Shown in pieces: positions 9,603-18,763 of a stretch of DNA of 61,783 nt. The stretch comes from Herbidospora daliensis. Lineage in GTDB: Bacteria; Actinomycetota; Actinomycetes; Streptosporangiales; Streptosporangiaceae. Made by a program: the position numbers and the translations under genes. The stretch spans positions 1-61,783 of the forward strand of contig NZ_BBXF01000015.1 of NCBI RefSeq assembly GCF_001570585.1, given 5' to 3'. Numbering within the stretch: position 1 is the first letter of the stretch; each line of letters begins with the position of its first letter. Below the pieces are notes generated by a model. It saw only the letters and a program-made list of their open reading frames with translations, made no database searches and had not been told where the DNA came from.

Positions 9603-11155
9603 GCGTTCCTCCTGCTGATGGCGGCGGCGACCACGTCACGGTCATCGAAGGGGACGACTTCGCCCGCGAAGTACTGCCCCTGCTCGTGGCCCTTCCCGGC
9701 CACGACGACCACGTCGCCCCGGCCGGCCCTGGAGATCGCCAGGTCGATCGCGGCGGCGCGGTCGGGCTCGACGATCACACGGGCGCGGTCTTCGCGCGGC
9801 ACGGCCAGCGCGCCGTCGAGCATCGCGGCGATGATCGCGAGCGGGTCTTCGCTGCGGGGGTTGTCACTGGTGAACACGGCCACGTCGGCCAGCCGCGCGG
9901 CGGCCTCGCCCATGAGGGCGCGCTTGCCGCTGTCGCGGTCGCCGCCGCAGCCCAGGACGATCGTCAGAGTACCGTCGGTGACCTCGCGCAGCGCACGCAG
10001 CACCGACTCGACCGCGCCCGGTTTGTGGGCGTAGTCGACGATCGCCTGGAACCCGTCTCCGCCCGGCACCCGCTCCATCCGGCCCGGGACGCCACGGAAC
10101 CCGCTCACCCCGTGGACGGCGGTCTGCAGCGGCACCCCCGACTCCACGAGCGCCACGAGCGCGCCCAGGGTGTTGGCGACGTTGAAAGGACCCGGCAGCC
10201 CGACGGTCACGTCGGCCTCGACCCCGCCCGGCCCGACGACCCGGAACGAGCTCCCGTCGGCCCCGAGCCGGACGTCGGCCGCACGCCACTCGGCGTCGGC
10301 CGCGCCCTCGGCCGAGAACGTGGTGATCGGGATCTTCACGAACCCGGCCAGCTCGCGCCCGTGGGGGTCGTCGACGTTGATGACGCCCAGCCGCGAGAAC
10401 TCCGGTGTGAACAGCCGGGCCTTGGCGGCGAAGTAGTCGTCGAAGTCCTTGTGGAAGTCGAGGTGGTCCTGCGACAGGTTGGTGAAGATCGCGACGTCGT
10501 AGAACAGGCCCTCGACCCGGCCCAGCGCCAGCGCGTGGCTGGAGACCTCCATCGTCGCGGCGGTCACCTTCTGCTCGCGCATCAGCGCGAACAGGCCCTG
10601 CAGGTCGCTGGCCTCGGGGGTGGTCAGCTCGGGCTTGACGACGACGTCGCCCGCGTGGATCTCGACCCCGCCGACCAGGCCGGTGCGGTGCCCGGCCGCA
10701 CGCAGCCCCGCTTCGAGCAGGAACGTCGAGGTCGACTTGCCGCTGGTGCCGGTGACCCCGATGACCGGGATGCCGGTCGCCGGCTGGCCGTAGACCCAGG
10801 CGGCCACCTGGCCGAGCACCGCGCGCGGGTCGGGCAGCACGAACACCGGCAGGCCGGTCTCGGCGGCCATCTCGGCGCCCTCGTGGTCGGTCAGGATGGC
10901 GCTCGCGCCCGCGCCCATGGCGGCCGAGCTGAAGGTGGCGCCGTGAGCGGTCTTGCCCTGAATGGCGACGTAGAGGTCGCCCCGGCGGACCCGGCGGGAG
11001 TCGATCGTGACCCCGGTGACCACGCCGCGCCCCGCACCGGCGACCGACTGCACGCCGAGCAGGGCCGTGAGCCCCGAGAGCGGGCGCGGCGGACTGGACG
11101 ACGGGCGCATCTGCTGGTCCGGTGAAGGTCGGGCGGTGCGGTCGGGCTCGTTCAC
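9599..11155 (-). CDS. murE: UDP-MurNAc-tripeptide synthetase MurE (meso-DAP adding)
   Basis: Adds the third peptide residue to UDP-MurNAc-L-Ala-D-Glu. The 518-residue protein carries DSRRVRRGDLYVAIQG in the N-terminal domain and the P-loop TGTSGKSTSTF. The specificity motif DNPRSEDP is the signature of enzymes that use meso-diaminopimelate rather than lysine. The first ~25 residues are a Pro/Ser-rich extension of no known role. The GTG at 11155 has no ribosome-binding site, but TACGCT ends exactly 6 nt before it, suggesting an additional leaderless promoter inside the cluster. The gap to ftsI is 22 nt. Confidence 0.96.
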   Translation of the reverse strand: MNEPDRTARPSPDQQMRPSSSPPRPLSGLTALLGVQSVAGAGRGVVTGVTIDSRRVRRGDLYVAIQGKTAHGATFSSAAMGAGASAILTDHEGAEMAAETGLPVFVLPDPRAVLGQVAAWVYGQPATGIPVIGVTGTSGKSTSTFLLEAGLRAAGHRTGLVGGVEIHAGDVVVKPELTTPEASDLQGLFALMREQKVTAATMEVSSHALALGRVEGLFYDVAIFTNLSQDHLDFHKDFDDYFAAKARLFTPEFSRLGVINVDDPHGRELAGFVKIPITTFSAEGAADAEWRAADVRLGADGSSFRVVGPGGVEADVTVGLPGPFNVANTLGALVALVESGVPLQTAVHGVSGFRGVPGRMERVPGGDGFQAIVDYAHKPGAVESVLRALREVTDGTLTIVLGCGGDRDSGKRALMGEAAARLADVAVFTSDNPRSEDPLAIIAAMLDGALAVPREDRARVIVEPDRAAAIDLAISRAGRGDVVVVAGKGHEQGQYFAGEVVPFDDRDVVAAAISRRNA

Positions 11156-11167
11156 GGCGAGAGCGTA
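11156..11167 (-). promoter_or_regulatory. Possible leaderless -10 element of murE
   Basis: TACGCT (11167-11162) followed by 6 nt and the murE GTG. The same spacing occurs at many other gene starts in this window. It would allow murE and the genes after it to be transcribed independently of mraZ. No clear -35 was identified. Confidence 0.35.
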
Positions 11168-11177
11168 TCGTTCCCGG

Positions 11178-13967
11178 TCACCGGAGAAGGCTTGTCGACC
11201 CGGTCGGCGGGATTTTCTTGGTCTTCAACGCAAAAGTCATGACTTCCTGGAAAACGGGCGCGGCGATCGTACCGCCGTAATGGTCTTTTTTCGGGTCCTG
11301 AATGACGGCCAGGGCCACCAGGCGGGGCGCTTCGGCGGGGGTGAAGCCGACGAAGGTCGCCGTATAACCGCAGTATCCGCCACATTTCTGGTCATAACGC
11401 ATGGCGGTTCCGGTTTTGCCCGCAACCCGGTAGCCGTCGATGGCGGCCGCGCCGCCGGTTCCGTCGGCTCCGGCGACCGCCTTCTCGAGCATGCTCGCGA
11501 GCTGGCGGGCGGTCAGCTCGCTGATCACCCGGGTCTGCTTCGGGGTGGCGGCCGGGACCAGGTGGCCCTTCTCGTCGGTGCTGCCGGCGACGATCGTGGG
11601 GGTCAGCCGCACGCCGCCGTTGGCGATGGTCTGGTAGACGCTGGCCATCTGGAGGGCGGTGACGCTGATGCCCTGGCCGTACATGATCGTGCAGCGCTGG
11701 GAGCCGCTCCAGTCCTGCCAGTCGGGCAGCAGGCCGGCCTCCTCGCTCGGGATGCCGCCGCCACTCTTCGCGCCGAAGCCGAAGGCGGTGAACATGTTGT
11801 GCAGCCGCTGGTCGGTGATCTTGGTGCCCGCCATGATCGTACCGACGTTGCTCGACTCCTCCAGGATCTGGGCGAAGGTCATCTGCTCCGTCGGGTGCGG
11901 GTGGGCGTCGCGCAGCACCTTGTCGGCGCACTGGATGTTGTCGGGCACCGTGAACAGCGTCGACGGCGCGACCACGCCCGCCTCCAGCGCGGCGGCGGCC
12001 GTGATGACCTTGTTGGTGGAGCCCGGCTCGAACACCTCGGCGGCGGCCTTGTTGCCGCGGTCTTCGGCGCTGGTCGCCTGCCAGTCGCGCAGGTCGACCT
12101 CGGGCGCGTTGGCCATGGCGAGGATCTGCCCGGTCTTGATGTCCATGACGATGACGCTGCCGCTGCGCGCCCCGACCGCCTTGACCTGCTTGGCGATCGC
12201 CTCGTAGGCGGCCCACTGGATGTACCGGTCGATCGTCAGCCGCAGGTCGCGCCCCGGCACCGGAGCCTGGCGGGTGCTGCGCGTCATCGGGATGCGCTCG
12301 CCACCACGGCCGATCTCGATGCTCTGCTGGCCGTCCTGCCCCGCGAGCGTCTTGTTGTACGCCTGCTCCAGCCCTTCGAGCCCGAACCCGTCGTCGCCGA
12401 CGAACCCGACCAGCCCGCCGGCCAGCGTGCCGCCCGGGTAGAGCCGCCGGTACGTGGGCTTGGAGCCCACCCCGCGGAAGCCCATGCCCATGATCTTGCG
12501 GGCGACCAGCGGGTCGACGTCGCGGGCGACGACCATGTAGCGCTTGTCGACCTGGGCGAGCTTGGCGGCGATGCCGTCCTTGGGCTTGCCCAGCTCCGCC
12601 GAGAGCGTGGTGGCGATCAGCTCCCGCTGGGTCTCCTTGACCTCCTTGGGGTCGAGGTAGATCTCCCGCGCGTCGGCCGTGACGGCCAGCTCGTTGCCGT
12701 TGACGTCGGTGATCGACCCCCGCTTGGCCGGCAGGACCTCGGGCGTGACCCGCTGGTCGGCGGCCTTGGCCTGGAACGTCTTGGAGTTCAGCCCCTGCAG
12801 CTGCACCAGCCGCCCGGCGAACAGCGAAAGCACCACCGCCATGGCCATCAACGCGAGGTTGATGCGCCGCCGGGGATTCCCCAGCCGCAACACGGCGGGC
12901 CTGGGCGGCGGCCCCGGCCGCCGAGGCGGCCCCCCGGGCCCGGCGGGCCCCCGGCGCGGCGGCACGTCGCCGTCCCGCCCACGAACCACCCGCTCCCCCG
13001 GCCGCACGGGCCTGTCCCCGGGTCGCGGCGGCCTCCCGGCACCGTCCCGCCCCCGAGTGCCCTCACGAAGCGGCCCGTCAGAGGAGCGACCGCCGCCACG
13101 GGAAGGTCCATCGCCACGGGAAGGGCCGTCGCCACCGCGCCTGCCCGGGCGGGGACGCCCGTCCGCCGGGCGCGCGTCACTGCGGGACCGGCCCTCTCCG
13201 GAACGACCGCCATCGCGGAACCGGCCCTCGCCAAGAAGGCCGGAGTCTCCGCGCTCGCCGTCACCGGCCGACCCTCGGGCGCGAGAACGCGTGCTGCTCT
13301 CACCGGCCCAACCGCCGTCACGGGAACGCGGGCCATCCTCACCGGTGCGCTCGCCGTCACGCGAGCGCGCACCACCGTCGCCGACCGGCCCACGGGTGCG
13401 AGCGCGAGCCCCGTTGTCACCGGCTCGCCCGCCGTCACGGGAACCCGCGCCACCGTCACCGGGACGCAGGCGCACCCCATCACGGGAACGCGCACCACTC
13501 TCACCGGACCGGCCGCTCTCGCGGGAGCGCGCACCGTCCTCACCGGACCGCCCGTCGCGGGAGCGCGCGCCACCGTCACCAGACCGGCCGTCGCGAGAAC
13601 GCGCACCGCTCTCACCAGAGCGCCCGTCGCGGGAGCGCGCGCCGCCGTCACCAGACCGGGCGTCGCGAGAACGCGCGCCGCCGTCGCCGGACCGGGCGTC
13701 GCGGAAGCGGGCGCCGCCCGCTGCCGGGCGGCCCTCCCTGGGCGTCTCCGGGTGGTCGTCGGCCGGGCGGCCCGTTCTGGGGGTGCCCGGTTCGGTGTCG
13801 GCCTCTCGGGGGCGGTTCGGGTCGTCGGGGCGTCTGGGGCGGCCCGGTCCGTCGGCGCGGCCCGGGTGGGAGCCCGAGCCGGAGGCGCGGCGGCCGTCGC
13901 GTGGGCCCCGGTCGCCGGGGCTGCCCGGCCGGCCCGGGGACGGTGGGCGGCCGCCGCCACTGCTCAC
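11178..13967 (-). CDS. ftsI: Septal transpeptidase FtsI (PBP class B) with giant repetitive N-terminal tail
   Basis: Class B penicillin-binding protein that cross-links septal peptidoglycan. Predicted length is 929 residues, against about 550-650 for most relatives. Residues 1-370 are a low-complexity Arg/Gly/Ser/Asp/Pro-rich tail. A single transmembrane helix follows near 371-390 (NLALMAMAVVLSLFAGRLV), then the pedestal domain and a complete transpeptidase domain: S650-T-N-K653 (in EPGSTNK), the SSN motif in EESSNVGTIM, and K851-T-G in VAGKTGTAMR. No PASTA repeats are seen. The GTG at 13967 overlaps the ftsL stop (GTGA), the coupling used throughout the cluster, and supports translation of the tail. 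A shorter product from an internal start cannot be excluded. Confidence 0.93.
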   Translation of the reverse strand: MSSGGGRPPSPGRPGSPGDRGPRDGRRASGSGSHPGRADGPGRPRRPDDPNRPREADTEPGTPRTGRPADDHPETPREGRPAAGGARFRDARSGDGGARSRDARSGDGGARSRDGRSGESGARSRDGRSGDGGARSRDGRSGEDGARSRESGRSGESGARSRDGVRLRPGDGGAGSRDGGRAGDNGARARTRGPVGDGGARSRDGERTGEDGPRSRDGGWAGESSTRSRARGSAGDGERGDSGLLGEGRFRDGGRSGEGRSRSDARPADGRPRPGRRGGDGPSRGDGPSRGGGRSSDGPLREGTRGRDGAGRPPRPGDRPVRPGERVVRGRDGDVPPRRGPAGPGGPPRRPGPPPRPAVLRLGNPRRRINLALMAMAVVLSLFAGRLVQLQGLNSKTFQAKAADQRVTPEVLPAKRGSITDVNGNELAVTADAREIYLDPKEVKETQRELIATTLSAELGKPKDGIAAKLAQVDKRYMVVARDVDPLVARKIMGMGFRGVGSKPTYRRLYPGGTLAGGLVGFVGDDGFGLEGLEQAYNKTLAGQDGQQSIEIGRGGERIPMTRSTRQAPVPGRDLRLTIDRYIQWAAYEAIAKQVKAVGARSGSVIVMDIKTGQILAMANAPEVDLRDWQATSAEDRGNKAAAEVFEPGSTNKVITAAAALEAGVVAPSTLFTVPDNIQCADKVLRDAHPHPTEQMTFAQILEESSNVGTIMAGTKITDQRLHNMFTAFGFGAKSGGGIPSEEAGLLPDWQDWSGSQRCTIMYGQGISVTALQMASVYQTIANGGVRLTPTIVAGSTDEKGHLVPAATPKQTRVISELTARQLASMLEKAVAGADGTGGAAAIDGYRVAGKTGTAMRYDQKCGGYCGYTATFVGFTPAEAPRLVALAVIQDPKKDHYGGTIAAPVFQEVMTFALKTKKIPPTGSTSLLR
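13258..13718 (-). repeat. 36-bp coding tandem repeats in the FtsI tail
   Basis: About twelve degenerate copies of a 12-residue unit (consensus GGARSRDGRSGD) span FtsI residues ~84-237. The best-conserved copies are at 13500-13718; towards 13258 they decay into variants such as DGPRSRDGGWAGE. The period is close to 36 bp, so copy number can change without shifting the frame. The unit is rich in Arg and Ser and lies on the cytoplasmic side of the membrane helix. Confidence 0.85.
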
Positions 13968-14494
13968 TGCTCGCTGCTCCCCGTCTCCGAAGCCTCCGCC
14001 GCGCCGCCGGGCTCGGTCTGGCCCGACGTGGTGGGCTCGGCGCCCGGCGCCGACGGCGTGTGACCGCCGCCGACCCACTTCGGGGCCGACTCGTCGGGCG
14101 AGACGCCGTGCTGGACGGCGCCCTTGGCGACCGCGTCGGGCTGGCGGGCTTCGCGGATGCGGCCCTTCTCGGCGTCGGCCTGCTGGCGCAGCTGCTCGTT
14201 CACGCGGCGCAGCTCGTTGTGCTTGAACGAGTCCTGCGCCAGCACCGTGTTGAGCAGGAGCAGACTGACCAGACCGCCGCCGAGCAGGCCGACGACGAGC
14301 ATGACGAAGGGCGCCCTCGGCGGGCGCCGCCGTTCGGACGGCGGTTGCGGCGCGCGCCGCGCGACCGGGACCTCGGCCCGCTCCACCGGGCGGGCGTGGG
14401 TGACGGGGCCGCGCGGACGACGGCGGACGTCGGGCTTGGCGCCGGGCTTGGCGCCGGTCTTCGGGTCTTTCAGTGGGCTCATCGTTGGCCTCAT
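13964..14494 (-). CDS. ftsL: FtsL-like divisome membrane protein
   Basis: Small bitopic protein between rsmH and ftsI, the position of ftsL in dcw clusters. The 176 residues contain a basic Pro-rich cytoplasmic region, one transmembrane helix near residues 63-85 ([20 protein letters not shown]) and a short coiled-coil segment, [20 protein letters not shown] polar Gly/Ser/Glu-rich tail follows, longer than in E. coli FtsL. FtsL sequences are poorly conserved, so the name rests on position and topology. The ATG at 14494 overlaps the rsmH stop by 4 nt. Confidence 0.8.
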   Translation of the reverse strand: MRPTMSPLKDPKTGAKPGAKPDVRRRPRGPVTHARPVERAEVPVARRAPQPPSERRRPPRAPFVMLVVGLLGGGLVSLLLLNTVLAQDSFKHNELRRVNEQLRQQADAEKGRIREARQPDAVAKGAVQHGVSPDESAPKWVGGGHTPSAPGAEPTTSGQTEPGGAAEASETGSSEQ

Positions 14495-15450
14495 CCCTGG
14501 CGGATCCTCTCTGCCGCCCGCAACCGGGCCGAGGCGGCCCGCGGGTTGCGGGCCAGCTCGTCGTCGTCGGGGAGCTCGGCCCCCCTCGTCAGGTGACGGA
14601 ACCGGGGCTGGTGAGCCTCCAACGGGACCGGCAGCCCCGGAGGGCCGGTTTCCCTGGTTCGCGCCGCGAGGACCTGCTTGGTGAGCCGGTCCTCCAAGGA
14701 GTGGTAGGAGAGCACGACCACGCGCCCGCCCACCGCAAGCGCATCGAGAGAAGCGGGCAGGGCCGCGTCGAGGGCGGCCAGCTCAGCGTTCACTTCGATG
14801 CGCAACGCCTGGAAGGTTCGTTTCGCCGGGTTGCCGCCGGTCCGGCGGGTCGCGGCGGGGATCGCCTCGCGCACGAGGTCGGCGAGGCGTTTGGTGGAGG
14901 TGATCGGTTCGATGGCCCGTTCCTTGGCGACCCGCTCGGCGATGCGCGCGGCGAAGCGTTCCTCGCCGAAGTCGCGCAGCACCCGGGCCAGGTCGCGGGG
15001 TTCGTAGGTGTTCACCACGTCGGCGGCGGTCAGCTCCTGGTCGCGGTCCATGCGCATGTCGAGGGGCGCGTCGTAGGAGTAGGCGAAACCGCGGTCGGCC
15101 TCGTCGAGCTGCGGCGAGGAGACGCCGAGGTCGAAGAGCGCGCCGTGGATGACGGGGTGCCCGCTGTCGGCGAGCACCTCCTCCAGCTCGCTGGAGACGG
15201 CGCGGACGATGGTGGTGCGGTCGGCGTAGGGCGCCAGCCGGGCGGTGGAGTGGTCGATGGCGAACGGGTCGCGGTCGATGCCGATGAGGTGCACGTTGGG
15301 ATGTGCGGCGAGGATCGCCTCGGCGTGGCCCCCGAGGCCCAGGTTGGCGTCGACGACCACCGGAGACGGCCCGGTGAGCGCGGGAGCCAGCAGCTCCAGC
15401 ACACGGCCGAGCAGCACCGGAACGTGCCCACCGGTGTTCTGGTCGGTCAT
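14491..15450 (-). CDS. rsmH: 16S rRNA (cytosine1402-N4)-methyltransferase RsmH (MraW)
   Basis: SAM-dependent methyltransferase acting on C1402 of 16S rRNA in the P site. The 319-residue protein begins [20 protein letters not shown] and shows the SAM site [32 protein letters not shown] and [15 protein letters not shown]. All are standard MraW motifs. It follows mraZ after a 244-bp gap (15451-15694) in which no gene is recognised, and is translationally coupled to ftsL. Confidence 0.97.
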   Translation of the reverse strand: MTDQNTGGHVPVLLGRVLELLAPALTGPSPVVVDANLGLGGHAEAILAAHPNVHLIGIDRDPFAIDHSTARLAPYADRTTIVRAVSSELEEVLADSGHPVIHGALFDLGVSSPQLDEADRGFAYSYDAPLDMRMDRDQELTAADVVNTYEPRDLARVLRDFGEERFAARIAERVAKERAIEPITSTKRLADLVREAIPAATRRTGGNPAKRTFQALRIEVNAELAALDAALPASLDALAVGGRVVVLSYHSLEDRLTKQVLAARTRETGPPGLPVPLEAHQPRFRHLTRGAELPDDDELARNPRAASARLRAAERIRQG

Positions 15451-15694
15451 ACGTCGTACACCCCCATAGATAAATGCCGCTTCTGGGCTCGCGGTCGCGC
15501 GGCGCCCCGTCGGCTAGACAGTCCCCACCCTCGGTCGACTGCCGCCGAGAACTATGGCGGAGAGCCGACCCGTCCGGCCAGGTCCCCATCCGCGGACCGC
15601 GTCTCGTGGCACCTGACACCGGGGAAGGTGCATCAGGTACCCGGCGGGCGGGTGGAGACCTCGCCGAACGTCACCGACGGGTCATTTCGAAAGG

Positions 15695-16126
15695 TCACAG
15701 GATCCCTGGCAACACCTCCTCGGACAGGTCGGCGAATGCCTGCTCCTGGTCGGCGAGATAGGCCTCCCACGCCGGGGCGGCCCAGATCTCCAGCCGGGTG
15801 TTGGCGCCGATGACCACGCAGTCACGATCGAGCCCGGCGTACTGGCGCAGGCCGGAGGGGATGGTGACGCGCCCCTGTTTGTCGGGGGTCTCATCGGAGG
15901 CACTGGCGAAGAAGACGCGGCTGTAGTCGCGGACGGCCTTGGCGGTCACCGGCGCGGTGCGCAAAGCCTCAGTGATGCGCTGGAACTCCTCTACGGGGAA
16001 GACGTAGAGGCAGCGCTCCTGGCCTTTGGTGATCACAAGACCCTCCGCCAGCTCCTCGCGATACTTCGCCGGCAGGAACAGCCGTCCTTTGTCATCGAGG
16101 CGCGGGTGGTGAGTGCCGAGGAACAC
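15695..16126 (-). CDS. mraZ: Transcriptional regulator MraZ
   Basis: Double-SpoVT-AbrB-fold DNA-binding protein that controls the dcw operon. The product of 143 residues starts [15 protein letters not shown], the canonical MraZ N-terminus, and has the second half-motif [16 protein letters not shown]. The start is GTG at 16126, chosen over an upstream ATG at 16156 because a strong GGGAGGT (ending 7 nt before it) precedes it and because the protein family begins at this residue. It is first in the operon and its promoter carries putative MraZ boxes, suggesting autoregulation. Confidence 0.96.
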   Translation of the reverse strand: MFLGTHHPRLDDKGRLFLPAKYREELAEGLVITKGQERCLYVFPVEEFQRITEALRTAPVTAKAVRDYSRVFFASASDETPDKQGRVTIPSGLRQYAGLDRDCVVIGANTRLEIWAAPAWEAYLADQEQAFADLSEEVLPGIL

Positions 16127-16166
16127 CGGCGCCACCTCCCGTGCCATGGGGAACACGAAGCCCTAC

Positions 16167-16218
16167 AGCCACGGTCCTCCATTGGGCTCCACCATACTCC
16201 ACTTCTCTCCACCGTCAA
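16167..16218 (-). promoter_or_regulatory. mraZ promoter overlapped by five MraZ boxes
   Basis: Minus-strand -35 TTGACG (16218-16213), 16-nt spacer, -10 TATGGT (16196-16191). Direct repeats TGGAG recur every 10 bp at 16211, 16201, 16191 and 16181, with a degenerate TGGCT at 16171. Each is separated by 5 nt. MraZ in other bacteria binds direct TGGGN or TGTGGG-like repeats with the same helical spacing just upstream of mraZ. The boxes cover the -35/-10 spacer and the region downstream, consistent with autorepression. Confidence 0.8.
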
Positions 16219-16526
16219 CTGATTCAAACGGTATGACGATCTCGTTTATCGGACGTTTTCGCAGGTCAAACGCGGTGGTGTGAAGTGGGGCGGCGGAGCG
16301 GCGCGGGCGTGTCGCGCGCCGCCGAGAGGTCAAGTCGCCCGCCCGGCGTGTCACGGAATCCTGACCGGCGTACCACGCGATCGACACCGCTTAGCACGAC
16401 ACTGTGGGCAGTTCACGCTTCTTTCCGCACAAAGTCGCCGGAGAACCATGTGCGGCATAGTCTCGGTACACACAATGGATAACAAATGGCAAACCCCCAG
16501 CAATACGGCACGCCCTTGGAGGCCCG
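16219..16526. other. Divergent intergenic region mraZ/moxR
   Basis: About 300 bp between the mraZ promoter and the moxR start with no convincing gene. The left part is AT-richer than the surroundings. TAGTCT (16458-16463) is a possible -10 box for the moxR operon, but no clear -35 was found. A GGAGG ribosome-binding site lies at 16518-16522. Confidence 0.5.
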
Positions 16527-17513
16527 GTGGCAGTAACTCACGGCGTCGGTGACAAAACCGGCTCGGAGAGTCTCAACGAGCTGGTCGACACCGCGCACCG
16601 GATCCGGGACGCGATCGAATCCGTCATCGAAGGCAAGAGCGACGTGGTTCGGCTGACGCTGACCGTATTGCTCGCCGAAGGTCACCTTCTCATCGAAGAC
16701 GTACCGGGTGTGGGAAAGACGATGCTCGCCAAGGCGCTGGCGAAGTCGATCGACTGCCCGATGCGCCGCGTGCAGTTCACCCCCGACCTCCTGCCCTCCG
16801 ACATCACCGGTGTGAGCGCCTACAACCAGCAGACGCGGGAGTTCGAGTTCAAGCCCGGTCCGGTGTTCGCCAACATCGTCGTCGGCGACGAGATCAACCG
16901 GGCCTCGCCGAAGACCCAGTCGGCCCTCCTGGAGTGCATGGAGGAGCGGCAGGTGACGGTCGACGGCCTCACCCACCGGCTCGACGCGCCGTTCATGGTC
17001 ATCGCGACCCAGAACCCCATCGAGATGGAGGGCACCTATCCCCTCCCCGAGGCGCAGCGCGACCGGTTCACCGCGAAGATCGCCATGGGCTACCCCGAGC
17101 CGCTCGCCGAGCTCGAGATGCTCGACGTGCACGGCGCCTCGCAGCCGCTCGACAAGCTGGAGCCGGTCGCCACCACCGCCGAGGTGAAGGCGCTGATCGA
17201 GGCGGTCCGCGCGGTCTACGTCTCCCAGACCGTGAAGAAGTACGCCATCGACCTGGTCACCGCCACCCGCCAGACCCCCGACCTGCGGCTCGGCGCCTCC
17301 CCGCGCGCCACCCTGCAGCTGGTCAGGGCGGCCCGCGCGCACGCCGCGCTCTCCGGCCGTGACTACGTGATCCCCGACGACCTCCAGGACCTCGCCGGGC
17401 CGGTCCTGGCCCACCGCCTGCTGCCCAGCATGGAGGCCCAGGGCCAGCGCCGTACGCCCGAGCAGTCGCTCGCCGAGCTTGTGCGCCGCATCCCGGTGCC
17501 CGACACGAAGTAG
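16527..17513 (+). CDS. MoxR-family AAA+ ATPase
   Basis: AAA+ ATPase of the MoxR proper subfamily, thought to act as a chaperone for VWA or DUF58 partner proteins. The 328 residues contain Walker A EDVPGVGKTMLAKAL, Walker B NIVVGDEINRASPKTQSALL, sensor 1 FMVIATQNPIEMEGTYPLPEAQ, and the arginine-finger region RDRF. The GTG start has a GGAGG site 4 nt upstream. It leads a three-gene operon with DUF58 and transglutaminase genes, a combination common next to actinobacterial dcw clusters. Its client is presumably the DUF58 protein encoded 11 nt downstream. Confidence 0.93.
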   Translation: MAVTHGVGDKTGSESLNELVDTAHRIRDAIESVIEGKSDVVRLTLTVLLAEGHLLIEDVPGVGKTMLAKALAKSIDCPMRRVQFTPDLLPSDITGVSAYNQQTREFEFKPGPVFANIVVGDEINRASPKTQSALLECMEERQVTVDGLTHRLDAPFMVIATQNPIEMEGTYPLPEAQRDRFTAKIAMGYPEPLAELEMLDVHGASQPLDKLEPVATTAEVKALIEAVRAVYVSQTVKKYAIDLVTATRQTPDLRLGASPRATLQLVRAARAHAALSGRDYVIPDDLQDLAGPVLAHRLLPSMEAQGQRRTPEQSLAELVRRIPVPDTK

Positions 17514-17524
17514 GACACCTCTTT

Positions 17525-18763
17525 ATGACCGGACTCAGGGCGCTCACCGCCCGGGGCAGGTCGTTCCTCGCGTCCGGGATCGCCGCCCTGGTGTGCGCGT
17601 TCCTGCTCGGGGAGCACGACCTCATCCGGGTGGCGATCCTGATCGTCGCGCTGCCGCTGCTGGCCGTCATGGTCGTGGCGCGGACCCGTTACCGGCTGAG
17701 CTGCGCCCGCCGCCTCGACCCCTCCCGGGTCGAGGCCGGCAACGACAGCACGGTCACCCTGCGGCTGGAGAACGTGACCCGGCTGCCCACCGGCCTGCTC
17801 CTCATCGAGGACACGCTGCAGTACGCCCTCGGCACCCGCCCCCGGTTCGTGCTCGACCGGGTGGAGGCCAAGGGGATCCGCGAGATCGACTACAAGGTGC
17901 GGTCAGACCTGCGCGGGCGCTACTCCATCGGGCCGCTGTCGGTGCGCATCACCGACCCGTTCGGGCTGGTCGAGCTGGCCCGCACGTTCACCGCGACCGA
18001 CACCCTCGTGGTCACCCCGCAGGTCATCCCGCTGCCGTACGTGCGCCTGTCGGGCGAGTGGGCGGGCGGCGGCGACAGCCGGACCCGCTCGGTGGCGGCG
18101 GCCGGCGACGACGACGTCGCGCCGCGCGACTACCGGCAGGGCGACGACCTGCGCCGGGTTCACTGGCGCTCGACCGCGCGCTACGGCGAGCTGATGGTGC
18201 GGCGCGAGGAGCAGCAGTGGCAGAGCCGCGGCGCGCTCCTGCTCGACACCCGGCGGCCGGCCCACCGGGGCGAGGGCCCGCGTTCCTCGTTCGAGGTCGC
18301 GGTCTCGGCGGCGGCCTCCATCGGCGTGCACCTCTCGCACGAGGGGCTCGGCCTGCGGCTGGTCACCGACCAGGGGCCGCAGCAGCTCATGGAGGGCGGC
18401 GTGCAGGCCTCGCTGCTCGACACGCTCGCCGTGGTGCGCAACAGCCAGGCCCGCTCGCTGTCCAACGGCATCGCCGGGTTGCGGCAGGGCGGCGGCGAAG
18501 GACTGATCGTGGCGGTGCTCGGGGCGCTCGACCTCGACGACGCGCAGTCGCTGGCGCGGCTGCGGCACGGCCACATGACCGGCGTCGCGGTGCTGCTCGA
18601 CGTCGCGACCTGGGAGGGCGGCTCGGAGGGCGAGGTCTCCCCCGAGCACGAGCAGGCGCAGGCGGTGCTGGCCGCGAGCGGCTGGCGGGTGCTGCGGCTG
18701 CCCGCCGGGGTGTCGCTGGCCACGATCTGGCCCGACGCCGCGTACAAGAGGAGTGCCGCGTGA
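17525..18763 (+). CDS. DUF58 domain protein (VWA-like, membrane-anchored)
   Basis: 412-residue protein with two N-terminal hydrophobic segments (near residues 15-50: FLASGIAALVCAFLL, then LIRVAILIVALPLLAVM). It then has a beta-rich domain and the DUF58 motif RDYRQGDDLRRVHWRSTARYGELMVRR (given here by its key residues at about 199-225). DUF58 proteins are von Willebrand-like partners of MoxR ATPases; their reaction is not known. The stop overlaps the start of the following transglutaminase gene by 4 nt, so the pair is probably made together. Confidence 0.9.
   Translation: MTGLRALTARGRSFLASGIAALVCAFLLGEHDLIRVAILIVALPLLAVMVVARTRYRLSCARRLDPSRVEAGNDSTVTLRLENVTRLPTGLLLIEDTLQYALGTRPRFVLDRVEAKGIREIDYKVRSDLRGRYSIGPLSVRITDPFGLVELARTFTATDTLVVTPQVIPLPYVRLSGEWAGGGDSRTRSVAAAGDDDVAPRDYRQGDDLRRVHWRSTARYGELMVRREEQQWQSRGALLLDTRRPAHRGEGPRSSFEVAVSAAASIGVHLSHEGLGLRLVTDQGPQQLMEGGVQASLLDTLAVVRNSQARSLSNGIAGLRQGGGEGLIVAVLGALDLDDAQSLARLRHGHMTGVAVLLDVATWEGGSEGEVSPEHEQAQAVLAASGWRVLRLPAGVSLATIWPDAAYKRSAA

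Noticed and set aside
12848-13960. 370-codon minus frame in another phase over the FtsI tail
   Set aside because: It is Ala/Pro/Arg low-complexity produced by the same 36-bp repeat read in a second phase; only the FtsI phase joins a catalytic domain and uses the coupled GTG.
15451-15694. Small gene or RNA between mraZ and rsmH
   Set aside because: No conserved structure, start with ribosome-binding site, or terminator-like hairpin stands out; treated as leader sequence.
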